From Persicaria tinctoria (taxonomy: Eukaryota > Streptophyta > Magnoliopsida > Caryophyllales > Polygonaceae): a DNA stretch of 64,000 nt. The position numbers and the translations under genes are program-made. A model generated the notes under the pieces. It made no database searches, was not told where the DNA came from, and saw only the letters and a list, made by a program, of their open reading frames with translations. The stretch lies in NCBI GenBank assembly GCA_037127255.1, contig JBANSL010000018.1, positions 10,637,175 to 10,701,174 of the forward strand, in the 5' to 3' direction. Shown here piece by piece: positions 1-10,057 of this stretch (its first letter is position 1; the number at the start of each line of letters is the position of its first letter).

Positions 1-604
1 ACAGGGGGATACAGTAGTGTTGGAACAGGTGATCCTGATCCCATACGAGAGAAGATCTGCTGTCCCGTTTTGCCTATCCTCCCACTGTGCCTACACCCAT
101 TAAACCCCTTTACTTATTTTATTTTTTTGTTTTTTAAATTTTAATTAATTTCTTTTTTCTTTAATTAGGGGGGTTGGGGAGGGGAAAACAGGGGGATACA
201 GTAGTGTTGGAACAGGTGATCCTGATCCCATACGAGAGAAGATCTGCTGTCCCGTTTTGCCTATCCTCCCACTGTGCCTACACCCATTAAACCCCTTTAC
301 TTATTTTATTTTTTTGTTTTTTAAATTTTAATTAATTTCTTTTTTCTTTAATTAGGGGGGTTGGGGAGGGGAAAACAGGGGGATACAGTAGTGTTGGAAC
401 AGGTGATCCTGATCCCATACGAGAGAAGATCTGCTGTCCCGTTTTGCCTATCCTCCCACTGTGCCTACACCCATTAAACCCCTTTACTTATTTTATTTTT
501 TTTGTTTTTTAAATTTTAATTAATTTCTTTTTTCTTTAATTAGGGGGGTTGGGGAGGGGAAAACAGAGGGGGATACAGTAGTGTTGGAACAGGTGATCCT
601 GATC
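1..604. repeat. 187-bp tandem repeat, three full copies plus a partial fourth
   Basis: The unit begins with acagggggatacagtagtg at 1, 188 and 375, and a fourth copy starts at 563 (slightly altered, acagagggggat) and breaks off near 604. Unit length is 187-188 bp and the copies are almost identical, so the array is young or homogenised. Each unit has a GC-balanced half and a T-rich half ending in a G-run (aggggggttggggagggg). It lies within what would be intron 1 of BCAT copy A, if that gene continues to the left. Confidence 0.97.
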
Positions 605-1260
605 CTCATACATATGCATCCAACACTTTTGCTTTAACCCAACGAAGATGCCAAAAACTAGTATTAAATAATCAATGTTTTAAAATATGTTTGGCGGGTG
701 TTTGGCAATATGGAATAGTCAAGGATTTAGGTGGGATTTAAGCGGATTTTATGACGGGTTTTGACGGTGAAACAATGTCAAGACAGGGATCTAAACAGAC
801 CTTGGAAGATTTTTTAAAGCATAGAATAAGATGCTAATTTGAAAAAGATTCTCTATTAAAATTAAAATAAGCAATCCTAGAAATCTAACTCTTTTTTTTT
901 TTTTTGGTGAAAGCCTAGAAATCTAACTCTAAAAAGCTAAAATAATTAAAATTTAAAAAACATTTTCAAATTAGTCTTATTAAGAGGGAATAGATAGAAA
1001 AATCGAATTATTATTATATACTCCATAAATTGAAACGTCCGAGGCGATCTCAGTTGAGAAATCTAACTCTTAAGATTTATACATTTAGTACGGAGTATTA
1101 ATATTTAGATATCAGATTATCGAAATCGAAATGATATCCCGGTCAATTAAAATGCCTAAAAAATTCTCTAAGTACTAGATATGATCCGATAGCATGTATT
1201 GTCACTTGACATTTAGATTATTAGATCGATGGACGAAAAGAGGGGAAGAACGAGACGAAC
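605..1260. other. AT-rich non-coding sequence, presumed intron 1 of BCAT copy A
   Basis: No reading frame, RNA gene or intact transposon end is visible. The sequence directly left of 1261 reads, on the minus strand, as a splice donor (AAG|GTTCGTC), so this stretch is best taken as intron. Confidence 0.4.
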
Positions 1261-1338
1261 CTTGAACGGCGAAGATGCAAAGCTGAAGCAGGAGCTTAAA
1301 TTAGAGGAGCAAATGGCCTTCCTCATCACCATCATCAT
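1261..1338 (-). CDS. Branched-chain aminotransferase copy A, exon 1 only
   Basis: On the minus strand 1338-1261 encodes 26 residues starting MMMVMRKAIC and ending FASSPFK, then a GT donor at 1260-1259. It has the same length, phase and motif as exon 1 of copy B at 25265-25188 (MRKLIC... FASSSFK), and the two 5' regions can be aligned for about 200 bp. The peptide is rich in Arg/Lys, Ser and Ala with no acidic residue, as expected for an organelle-targeting presequence. Exons 2-10 are not found between 1 and 1260, so they lie outside the window or are lost; this could be a solitary exon. The family is PLP-dependent and interconverts branched-chain amino acids and their 2-oxo acids. Confidence 0.6.
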
Positions 1339-1540
1339 CGTCGTCGTTGTCGTCGCTCGCCGACAATTTGCTTATATGCAGGTTAATTCCGGAAGGAGTT
1401 TGTGATTTACTGACAATGCGATCGAATTAAGAGGGAGAAGAAAATGGGGTTTTAATGAAACCAACAAAGATGATGAGTACTGGGAAGAGAAGATGAGGCA
1501 GATGAGAATGGCATTGGCAGGGCATGTGCACAAGGCGCCA

Positions 1541-1547
1541 TTTAATA
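1541..1547 (-). promoter_or_regulatory. TATA-like box of BCAT copy A
   Basis: The minus strand reads TATTAAATGGCGCC about 200 bp upstream of the copy A start. The same context is found upstream of copy B (TATTAAATGGTGC) and copy C (TATAAATGGGCGCC), which supports it as a conserved core promoter. Confidence 0.5.
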
Positions 1548-2142
1548 CCGGCAACTGATCACTGCTGCCAGCTTGGATTCAACTCAATATTATTATTTTA
1601 TATAATTATATAATTAGTCTTTTTTTAAAAATAAATAAATTTTTGAAAAGGGGTTATATATTGTTGCAATCTTAAAGAATATTGTATGATCTTAAATAAG
1701 TTCATAAAATATACTGTATATTATATGACTTGTGTATGATATGTTATATAATTATATTTTCTTATGCCATGATATATTTTATTTTCTCTCTTTAATATTT
1801 TTTACTATGGATATGTATCTAGGGATGGATATTTGGAAGTACAATGATAAAAATATTTGCTAATTATTTTATATATATATAAATGAATTTTTTTGAGAGG
1901 GATGGATGAGGCCAAAAGAAGTGCATATATGCATACAAATCTTTGTATTATCGGACTAGGCTTACACGTAAGCTTTGAATAATTCAAATTTCAAAACGTT
2001 TTTTTATTTATTTTTAGGTGGATTTGTACTGAATTGGAAAAGACGTATATTTTTCAGATTCCTAAGTCCTTATCTCCCATTTCCAAATCTGTATGTTTCC
2101 TTTTATAATGTTTTAAAAAGGAACGTTGAAAATAATAAAGTA

Positions 2143-2377
2143 CTCCTTCCGTATCACAAAACTTGTAGTTTTGTTTTTTGACACGCTTTTTAAGGAGCGA
2201 ATAACTCTATGAAATATTAATTTTTTAAATAATTTTTTTTAATAATCTCATAGATAATTGTATTAAGTATGAAATTATTTTTTAAAATTAATAAAATTAT
2301 TAATATTTTATATAGTTTTTACCGTTTTTAAACGACGTGTCAAAAGTAAAACTACAAATATTTTGATACGGAGGTAG
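2143..2377. mobile_element. Stowaway-type MITE
   Basis: The ends are inverted: ctccttccgtatcacaaaac on the left and ttttgatacggaggtag on the right, flanked by TA on both sides. Length (235 bp), an interior that folds back on itself, and the CTCC(T/C)TCCGTA terminus match Stowaway (Tc1/Mariner-derived) MITEs. No coding capacity. Confidence 0.8.
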
Positions 2378-2895
2378 TAATTAATTTTAATCTTTTATAT
2401 TACTCCGTACGTAGTACTACGTATATAAAAACACATTATAAACGAATTAACCACGTAACCTTAAGAGTTGAGGCTCATTCGGCTAAAAGCCTAAAACCCA
2501 GCCTCACCCGGCCGGGACAGCCTCGATCATCACCTCGCAAAGAACTTCGAACGTAAATCTAAATCAATTAATGGGTCCTCTTATACGTGCTGACAAACTG
2601 CACGATAATTCATCAATTTTCGGTGTTGATAATGCATTTTTTGTCTTATAGTAGTAAAAAATTGTCAACTCCGACTTCCCGCGTCAACAAGCCTATTTTT
2701 AGACCAAAAATACTTATCAACACCAGAAGCTGGTGAACTGATCACCGTATATTTGGCAAAACAAAACCGTACGAATAACAAATCGGTTAATATATAGGTA
2801 ATGAAAAGTCATTGATTTGATCTCAGTTGTGTATTAAAGAAATTTAAATCAATCCTAAAGTCAATCATTATTCTACCACCAAAAAATTTCGGTCC
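2378..2895. other. Non-coding spacer before the MULE
   Basis: No gene seen. The last 60-100 bases may still belong to the outermost MULE end: a ggtagaat motif occurs outside the core TIR at both ends, but I could not fix a target duplication. Confidence 0.3.
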
Positions 2896-2900
2896 TGCTA

Positions 2901-2960
2901 TTTGCACGGCGATTATATCGCCAGACGCACGGTGCCGGTGCCGGCTTCTCAAACCGGCAG
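2901..2960 (+). repeat. MULE left terminal inverted repeat (core)
   Basis: Reads tttgcacggcga... then cgccagacgcacggtg and ccggcttctcaaaccggcag. Its reverse complement recurs at 9886-9943 with a few substitutions and a 1-bp indel. The 350 bp inside it is GC-rich and CpG-rich, in contrast with the AT-rich flank. Confidence 0.85.
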
Positions 2961-3203
2961 ACGCTGAAGCCGGATCCGGACTCCCAATTCGGCAGGCGTG
3001 ATTGAGGAATCTGCAGGTGTCGTCACATCGGTCAAATCGACCTGAAAAGCTGTCACCACACTGCAGGCCGGTGCCGGACTCCGGATCCGGTTCGGTCACA
3101 TCACTCACATCGACTGCAAAAGCTGCAGATTCCCTGCCGCTTGCGTCATGTCTGTCGGTGTCGGTGTCGGGTTCCGAGTCCGGCATAGAGGGTGCCGATG
3201 TAG

Positions 3204-3210
3204 TATAAAA
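3204..3210 (+). promoter_or_regulatory. TATA box of the plant-mobile-domain gene
   Basis: tagTATAAAAggg lies 124 bp upstream of the chosen ATG at 3334, just inside the left TIR region. Confidence 0.65.
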
Positions 3211-3333
3211 GGGAGGATCCCCTCCCTCACTTAGTGCACCACACATTCCACTCCACTCTCCCACCTCTTAGTCTCTTACCTCGGCGGTTTTAGCTAGAGA
3301 GCTCCACAAGCCCGGAATACCGTCTTAGGAGAA

Positions 3334-6300
3334 ATGCCGAAGTTCCTGAACCTGTTAGATCGGTTTATTCGAAGTTCGAGATCCTCTTCACCAGCGACTC
3401 CACCTCCCGATGAGCGTGCGGCTACACAACCCGCGCCGAACGATCCTAGAGCGCAAGCTGCCGCGGAGGTAAGTATTGATTGTATGTTTAGTTTATGTTA
3501 TTATTAGGTATGGAATATTGATAAAATTAGATATGGAATTAGGTATGGAATTAGTAATGCACGAAAATGAGATATAGAATTAGTTTATGTTACTATATTA
3601 GAGATTGTATTGATTTTTATTTCATTAAAAATAGATATGGAATTAGTAATGCATGAAATTAGATATAGATATAATTATGCTTGAAAATGAGATATAGAAT
3701 TTTTATTTCATGAAAAATAGATATGGAATTAGTAATGCATGAAATTAGATATAGATATAATTATGCATGAAAATGAGATATAGAATTTTTATTTCATGTG
3801 GAATGTATGAAAAATAAATATTTGCAAGGAATTTATGTTAACATGTCACTAAATATGATTTATGGGCAAATATGAAAATAGATAATGTAGATTTATGGAA
3901 TTTAAATGGAAATAGACGCAGATGGAATATAGATATGGAATTTATGTGTACCTAATGGATATGGTATTTTATAATGCAGATGATGAGGAGGGCCGTTACC
4001 CAGCGGGAACGGGTTAGGCCAACGGCCTCTCTGAGGAGAGGTGATAGGCCGATAGAGCCGGCGAGAGCCAGCACATCGGCGGTTAGACAACCATCAATAG
4101 AGTGACCGATCCAGGAGCCCGCAAGGGCAAGCACGTCGTTTCTCGGGCGGGACGACGAGGATTTCTTGGGTGATTACACCGTCGACGAGGTCGACACTTC
4201 ACAATTGCCGGAGACCCCTTACGTCCCAGACATCCCCCTGTCCCCCATGTATACGTCCGCCGAGGACGTCGACACCGGTTTCATGCATCATTCCAATGCG
4301 TGGGAACCACAAATCAACCAGACCCCCCCCCCCATTTCGTCGACCGTGGGTGGATCTGGACGGTGGCCGAACTGGGCGGGCATGACTGAGCAGCCCATCC
4401 GCGATGAGGGGGCATCCTCCTCAAACCCAGCTGCTGGTACAGCGACACGCGCTTCTAACCCCTTCGGGGTCGCTGACACGTTTGGGGGAATTTCTAGTAC
4501 AGATCCCGATCATAACCCCAACTGCCGTGCGGGGATGAATGACGAGTTGAACAGTCGGGATGTGGACGACGGCCGCCCCAAGTTTGTGGAGCCACTTCGA
4601 CACTATAGGACTCACAGGTGTCAGTACCTGTGGTTAAGTGAGGTGTGTTACTGTAAAAACGATTTGGTTACAATTAAGGTTATATTATGTGCAACTGTGG
4701 TATCCGGTGGTATCCGTCCAGCTCATACTCTTATTATTTGTCTTGCAGGAGGTGGAGATGATAGTGAAGAGCATAAGGCGTGCAGACCGGTGGCAGTCAG
4801 TGCGCAACTGGCCTGGTTTACCGGGGCAGTGGCAGTGGTTGTATGTTGCGAGACACAGCGGGTTACATGTGTTGGATGACATCAGGATGGACACAGTGGA
4901 TCACTGTCTCATCCAAGCATTTCTGTACCGTTGGCATCCAGAGACCAACAGCTTTCATCTCCCATGGGGGGAGATGACAATTACCTTGCACGATGTGCAC
5001 AAGTTGTTTGGTCTTGCCATCGATGGACGCGCCATGGTCCCTAACAGCACAAACCAGCTACGGCAGGCGTGGCTGACGGAAAAATTTGGATTTGGTCTCC
5101 ATGACTTTGTACGAAGTGGGAATGCATTTTACCATGGAAGCCTAGATTTCCACATGGCGCAACTAATTAACAACCCGCAGATACAGCCAGGTGTCATCGC
5201 AAGCGGATATATGTTGGAGGTTCTTGGCTGCTTGGTTCTAAACGACCGGACCACGACAACCATACCCGTAATTGCTTTGGATTTCGTGACTGATCACCGA
5301 GTCACATCTGAGTATGCATGGGGTGCGGGAGTCCTGGCTTATCTGTATAGGCAGCTGGGGATCTCGTCGAGACAGGGGATGGCTAACTTGGGGGGCTGTA
5401 CTGCTCTTCTTCAGGTATGTGTCGAACCCCATACATATGTTGTGTGTTATTATTGAATATAACTCAATGTCTCACTTACGTCGGGATTTTTCAGTACTGG
5501 ATATTCGCTCACTTCCCAATGTTCGCGCCCGACGTCTGTGAGGACCCCGCGGACCATGGAGACGCACGATGGGCAAAGCGGTACGCGAGCCGACCTACAC
5601 CACCAATCATCCCCGAAAGGACTCTGAAGTTCATTGTACAATTAGAAACGATGCGGGCAGAGGACGTCAAATTCATGCCCTACGGTCCCCTTGACTTTGA
5701 TGGGTTTTTACAGAGTTTCGCGGTACAGAGGCTTAATCCAATTCTCCTCTGTTATGGAAGCCTACATGCCGGACAGAGTAATGCGACAGTTCGGTTATGT
5801 TCAGACAATCCCCATGCTGCGAATCCTCCCCATGCAAGAAGAGAGACCACCACAAGTCAAGGGCCTGAAGCTGACATGGCACCCAGTGGACGACCATTGG
5901 GATGACCATTTGATTGTTCCAACTGTATACATATCCTTCAGCCAACATAGGGCTGCGCTGGAACCGCACGCTGTTTCTGCTGAGTACATGGGGTGGTTTG
6001 GTGAGCACGGCCATCCTTTTCTTTTCAACCGCTCAAGCCACCAGGTTCCAGCAAACATTGCTCTGCCAGTGGCCGTTTACGATCACCGGGTACGTGTGAA
6101 TAATACCAATGTCCTTTCGTCATTGGTGTGTTGTTTAATAAAATGTTAGTTTTCACCATCATATTGTTTGAAATGCAGCGAATGGGTATGTTGCGTCATC
6201 GTCTGGATGATGTGCTCGCTCGGGGCGACGCGTGGGTTTCCACATATGAGCTTCGGGAGTATGTCGAAGAAGCGCGTGGGGGAAATGTGCCTTTGGCGCC

Positions 6301-6349
6301 AACTCAGGTTCGGGCATCACAGTTTTTCCATTTTATGCCAAACGCCTGA
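3334..6349 (+). pseudogene. Transposon-borne plant mobile domain (MAIN-like) gene, degenerate
   Basis: The plant mobile domain (PMD) occurs in the host proteins MAIN and MAIL1 and in many transposon-encoded relatives; its biochemical role is not settled. Exon 1 (3334-3468) encodes 45 residues and ends at a GTAAGT donor. Exon 2 starts at 3980. Exon 3 (4749-5414) holds the domain core, with VDHCLIQAFLYRWHPETNSF, then HLPWGEMTITLHDVHKLFGL. Exon 4 is 5495-6089 and contains EAYMPDRVMRQFGY; exon 5 is 6179-6349. Junctions 3-4 and 4-5 are phase 0. Defects: an in-frame TGA at 4103-4105, no donor in exon 2 that keeps frame with exon 3, and a frame change near 5690-5740 in exon 4. The family call is firm; the exon 2 end is not. 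Confidence 0.85.
3480..3960 (+). repeat. Imprecise minisatellite in intron 1 of the PMD gene
   Basis: Phrases such as gatatagaatt, agatatggaattagtaatgc and atgaaaatgagatatag recur many times, including a near-exact duplication of roughly 85-100 bp (about 3634-3720 and 3718-3800). It is AT-rich and confined to the intron. Confidence 0.7.
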
Positions 6350-6569
6350 TGACTGGCAAGGAACTGTTAGCTGGTTTTAGCGTACTTGTTGTCTCTGTGT
6401 TGAATTTGTTGGTAGTTGTATTTGCGAATCATGTACTGTGTTTTGGTATTGATTGATGAAATTTGAAAACACATTGTGGGTCTTCAACATAGCTACATCT
6501 ATGATATTGCATGAGATTACAAAATGCGTAGCTGGATCATTTAAAATACAGAAAATAATAGCATCACAA

Positions 6570-9500
6570 CTACTGGGCTGCCCTTTCAACTAGACGGTAG
6601 TTCAAGTATTGTTGAATGCGCTCGTTGAATGGGGTATCCCAGCCATTCACACTTGGGTGGTGGAAGTGAGACCATTCAGGTGTAGTAGGTGGAAGTGGTG
6701 ACCCTTGCTTCAGCCACACGGGGGTCCAATGGACTCTTGCTAGCCAGGCAACTGTAATCACCTCAGTTGGTGGAGTTTGGTTCGACCCATTCGCGACAAT
6801 AGGAAAGCAGGTGTGAGGATTGTCGACACTTAGGACAACAACGACCTTGTTGTACAAGGTTGCTACAGCAAGGGGGACCATAGGTGCCTCCATCCAGTTT
6901 TGATGACGATGTAAACAAGGAGCTGGGTCTTGCAGATCAACATTCTCGATGAGATCGTCAATGGAGTGTAATAGGGTTGCTGGTTGGTACAACCACCGAT
7001 TCCCTCGAAGCTCTTGCGCGACCTCTCTTCTGACTCGCATGTACTGGTCTTCTCCATACCCCAGCACAGCCGCTAAGGCCCGATAACCGCAATGACCATC
7101 AGCTGAAACCTGGCTACTTCTATCAAAAAAGTTGAGCATGAAGTTATGGATGTGAGTTGTCAACAATACCGAAGGATCAACCTCCCGATCTGTCTGCCGA
7201 CCTCTACCTCTTGATCGACCTCTACCACGCGCTCGAGAGGCAGCCTCTCGTATCCCGTGCTCAAAGCCAGATGGGTCACACTGCAATGATCGTCTCCCCG
7301 TGGGACGACCCTTTCGATGGATCCCCGTTGGTTCTCTCATGGTAGACAACCCAGGGTTGTTCATGTTGAAGTATGCCTCGCCCATCAAATCCTGCTGATC
7401 AGGCGTGAGGTTGTTGCCATCAATATCCCTCCGAAGGCTGACATATTCCTGACTGGTAGGAGTTGCGTCATCGTTGCCGCCATTGGTTCTTCGGGAGGAA
7501 TTATTGGATCCCACATTACTTGCTTCCAGAAGGGATGAATTTGCGAGGGCCTAATAGGTTGCCTGTTTGCGATCGCCTCTAAGAACTCATGTACACATGG
7601 AACCCCGTAAGCGTCCCTCCAATAGCGATCCCTACAGACACCGTCATGACTAGCCGGGAGTTCCTTCGCCTTGTTGTAGTTGGCCAGCAGAAGATCGAAG
7701 CACTCATCAGTCACCAGCATCAATAGCAGGGTGAATATTGGTTCACTCATGACACACCGTTTGATTGTCAGCCGTGACTTCTCAAGGAACCCTCTGAGTT
7801 GGTCTACCTGTTCGTTGACCAAGTTGTCAATGCATTCTGTTACGTCAACAAACCCACCAACAGCCGTCCCTATTATGGACTTTAATTTTGCATGTGCTGA
7901 CTCGGCACTGTATCATAAAAAATATATTACCTCGGTTATGTAGGATTCTTAAATCTTATAATAATTACGAATTTACACGATTCAATGTTACTTACTTATT
8001 CGTAGTTCGCACCCCGAGATGTAGGAACTTATCAACCCATGCACGAACTATCGCCTCCTTGAATTCTATGAGCCAGGTGTCTTCAAGGTACTTCATAAGA
8101 CCCCATCGTGCCTCCCATTTCGCCTTCATCACTTGTAGACGACCTTCATAACTTTCTTCAGTCTTTGACTCAAATAAGGCCTTGCATTCATTGTAAAAGG
8201 TGTTTCGCTTCTCGGTAGATTTCGTGATCCTACCCTTCATTTCAATGTTGCACATAATATGATAAGTGCACAACATATGCTTTACCGTGGGTAACTCCTC
8301 CCGAAGAGCCTTGATAAGACCCAACTCTCTGTCTGTATAAATTACTTCTGGGAGTCGTTGACCGCACAAATGGCGTAGTCGCCGTAATGCCCAACTATAG
8401 TGTTCTGCGCTCTCGCCTGCCATGAATACAAACGCAATTGCAAATGTGTTCTTCGTGCTAGTAATCCCAACGATCTCCAGCAAAGGCATTTCATACCTAT
8501 CACATTATAATGAATTAGTCAAACAAATTGCTACAACGTATGACCTATATAAAAGTAGTCGACAGTAATGGGATTCCTCTTACTCGTTCGTCTTATAGGT
8601 CGAGTCCATCACGATAACATACGGAAACAACATCAGAAGATGTCGGGAGTTCGGATGGGACAAAAACACATCAGTAACCTCGTATACTCCTGCTTTAGAG
8701 GAATTCCGTGTGGCGATAAAGTATCCCTTTTGTTTGAGTTTGTGAAGCGCTTGAGGCAGGTCCCTCCGTCCTTCTGCAGCGGTTCTCCGCAACTGGGCTC
8801 GTGCATTGTAGACTTAACGAATGTCCGTCACGCAGTCATGATCATCATACTTCATCCGGCGCAGCATATCCCCCGGTTTTATCCCAATCACTGTATCACG
8901 TCGAACCTGCCGATGTTGATCTGGAGTTAATCTACCGACATAGGGATGTCCTAACATCACATCGTTTAGCTTGTGGTTATGCACACCGCATATAACCTTC
9001 ATGGTCCAATTGTCAGCATCATTTTGACGACCCTCCAGCTCAAACATGCATCCGATCTTTGTCGTTTTCCCGCGCCTACTCACTGCAGGCGGAAAATCCT
9101 TGTCGACATCTGGAATATCTCTACCCCCTCCGTACTTATCACACACTAGACGAAAGGTACCCAAACCACTCATTTGGTTCTTCCATGAACGATGGATCAC
9201 AAGTACCATGTTCTTAATCTTCCTTACGTATCTAGCCCATGCCTTCATGTTTATTTGATCAGCCCAATAACCATCGACTGTAAACATTGAGCTATATTCT
9301 GTACCCACATTTAGAGGTTGGTTTTGTTCCTGCATAATGTCACTTCTGTACTAAGAACTTTTTCGCAAAAAATGATCTAAAATGCTATATTATATGATGA
9401 TTTCCTTTTACAAAACTATATTATTTATAATGTTTCGATTCAAACTACATATCCATTCAATTATATAATGTTTCGATTCAAACTACATATCCATTCAAAC

Positions 9501-9714
9501 TACATATCCATTCAAACTACATATCCTCTATTTAAACATTTCGCTATAATATGATTCTACTCAAACATAATTATATAAAGGTTCCGCTATATATAAACGA
9601 TCCGCTGTAACAATATTAACTTACCCCGAGATTCTTCACGAGCTCCTCCGGATCGCTATAGGCAAAAATGTCGAACGGTAATCCGCCTCCGCCATCTTCT
9701 TCCGGTAACGACAT
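6570..9714 (-). pseudogene. MULE transposase with N-terminal FAR1-like domain and C-terminal OTU protease domain, broken
   Basis: Exon 1 (9714-9625) encodes 30 acidic residues starting MSLPEEDGG. Exon 2 (9350-8584) has a FAR1/WRKY-GCM1-like DNA-binding region with CGVHNHKLND, then QVYNAR-like sequence and VIVMDSTYKTN. Exon 3 (8496 to about 7990) has MPLLEIVG, EVIYTDRELGLIKAL and CTYHIMCNIEMK, the MULE DDE core. Exon 4 starts at 7907 (ESAHAKLK). Downstream (7514-6570) come a basic RGRGRSRGRGR stretch and an OTU domain with ADGHCGYRALA (Asp and Cys) and VHWTPV (His). Known MULE-OTU fusions have this order. Defects: TAA at 8814-8816 between TDIR and VYNAR, and a frame shift near 7500-7514. The OTU frame is open to its end. 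Confidence 0.88.
9420..9540 (-). repeat. Short tandem repeats in intron 1 of the MULE transposase gene
   Basis: aaactacatatccattc recurs four times, two of them inside a longer repeated unit that begins tgtttcgattc. It is a small AT-rich array confined to the intron. Confidence 0.75.
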
Positions 9715-9779
9715 TTCCTCCGATGTTAGAATATGTATTTCGATTCGAAAATATTGTGGTTGAACCGGGGCATCGCTTC

Positions 9780-9787
9780 TTTATATA
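9780..9787 (-). promoter_or_regulatory. TATA box of the MULE transposase gene
   Basis: The minus strand reads CCTATATAAAGAAGCG about 66 bp upstream of the ATG at 9714 and just inside the right TIR region. Confidence 0.6.
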
Positions 9788-9814
9788 GGCTATCGAACTT
9801 ACCTCGGGCATTGG

Positions 9815-9943
9815 ATGCCGGTTTGGGAGTCCGGCAAGGGCATATATTATGCCGGTTTGGGAGTCCGGCAAGGGCAAGAGTGACTGCCGGTTTGAGAAGC
9901 CGGCACCGACACCGTGCATCTGGCGAGAATTTGTCGTGCAAAT
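9815..9943 (-). repeat. MULE right terminal inverted repeat and subterminal repeats
   Basis: 9886-9943 is the inverted match of the left TIR. Just inside it, the phrase gccggtttgggagtccggca with gggca(t/a) recurs at about 9819 and 9850, then a third variant enters the TIR. Such GC-rich subterminal arrays often bind MULE transposases; that role is inferred here. Confidence 0.8.
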
Positions 9944-10057
9944 AACAAAATCAATGGACTAAATCTAGTAAAGTTACTTTTCAAACTTTTCTTATTGGTA
10001 GAATTACTTTTCTGTCTATCTCCGGTCATTTTCTTCTTTCATGTTCCATTGTAAATC

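Larger units (their letters stand above)
2896..9950. mobile_element. Two-gene Mutator-like element (MULE) with plant mobile domain and transposase-OTU genes
   Basis: A 60-bp inverted repeat (about 2901-2960 and 9886-9943) flanks two convergent gene remnants. A plant-mobile-domain gene runs inward from the left end, and a MULE transposase with a C-terminal OTU domain runs inward from the right end. Each gene has a TATA box just inside its TIR, and their stop codons lie about 220 bp apart (6349 and 6570). This mirrors the convergent two-gene plan of classical MuDR, but with different proteins. Both genes carry a premature stop and a frameshift, so the copy is probably not autonomous. The exact outer boundary and target duplication were not resolved. 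Confidence 0.85.

Noticed and set aside
2809..3264. 151-codon minus-strand frame at the MULE left end
   Set aside because: It is the GC-rich TIR and subterminal region read through; the same repeats give open frames at the right end (9656-9919).
4288..4615. Minus-strand frames over PMD exon 2
   Set aside because: Shadow frames of the GC-rich plus-strand exon.
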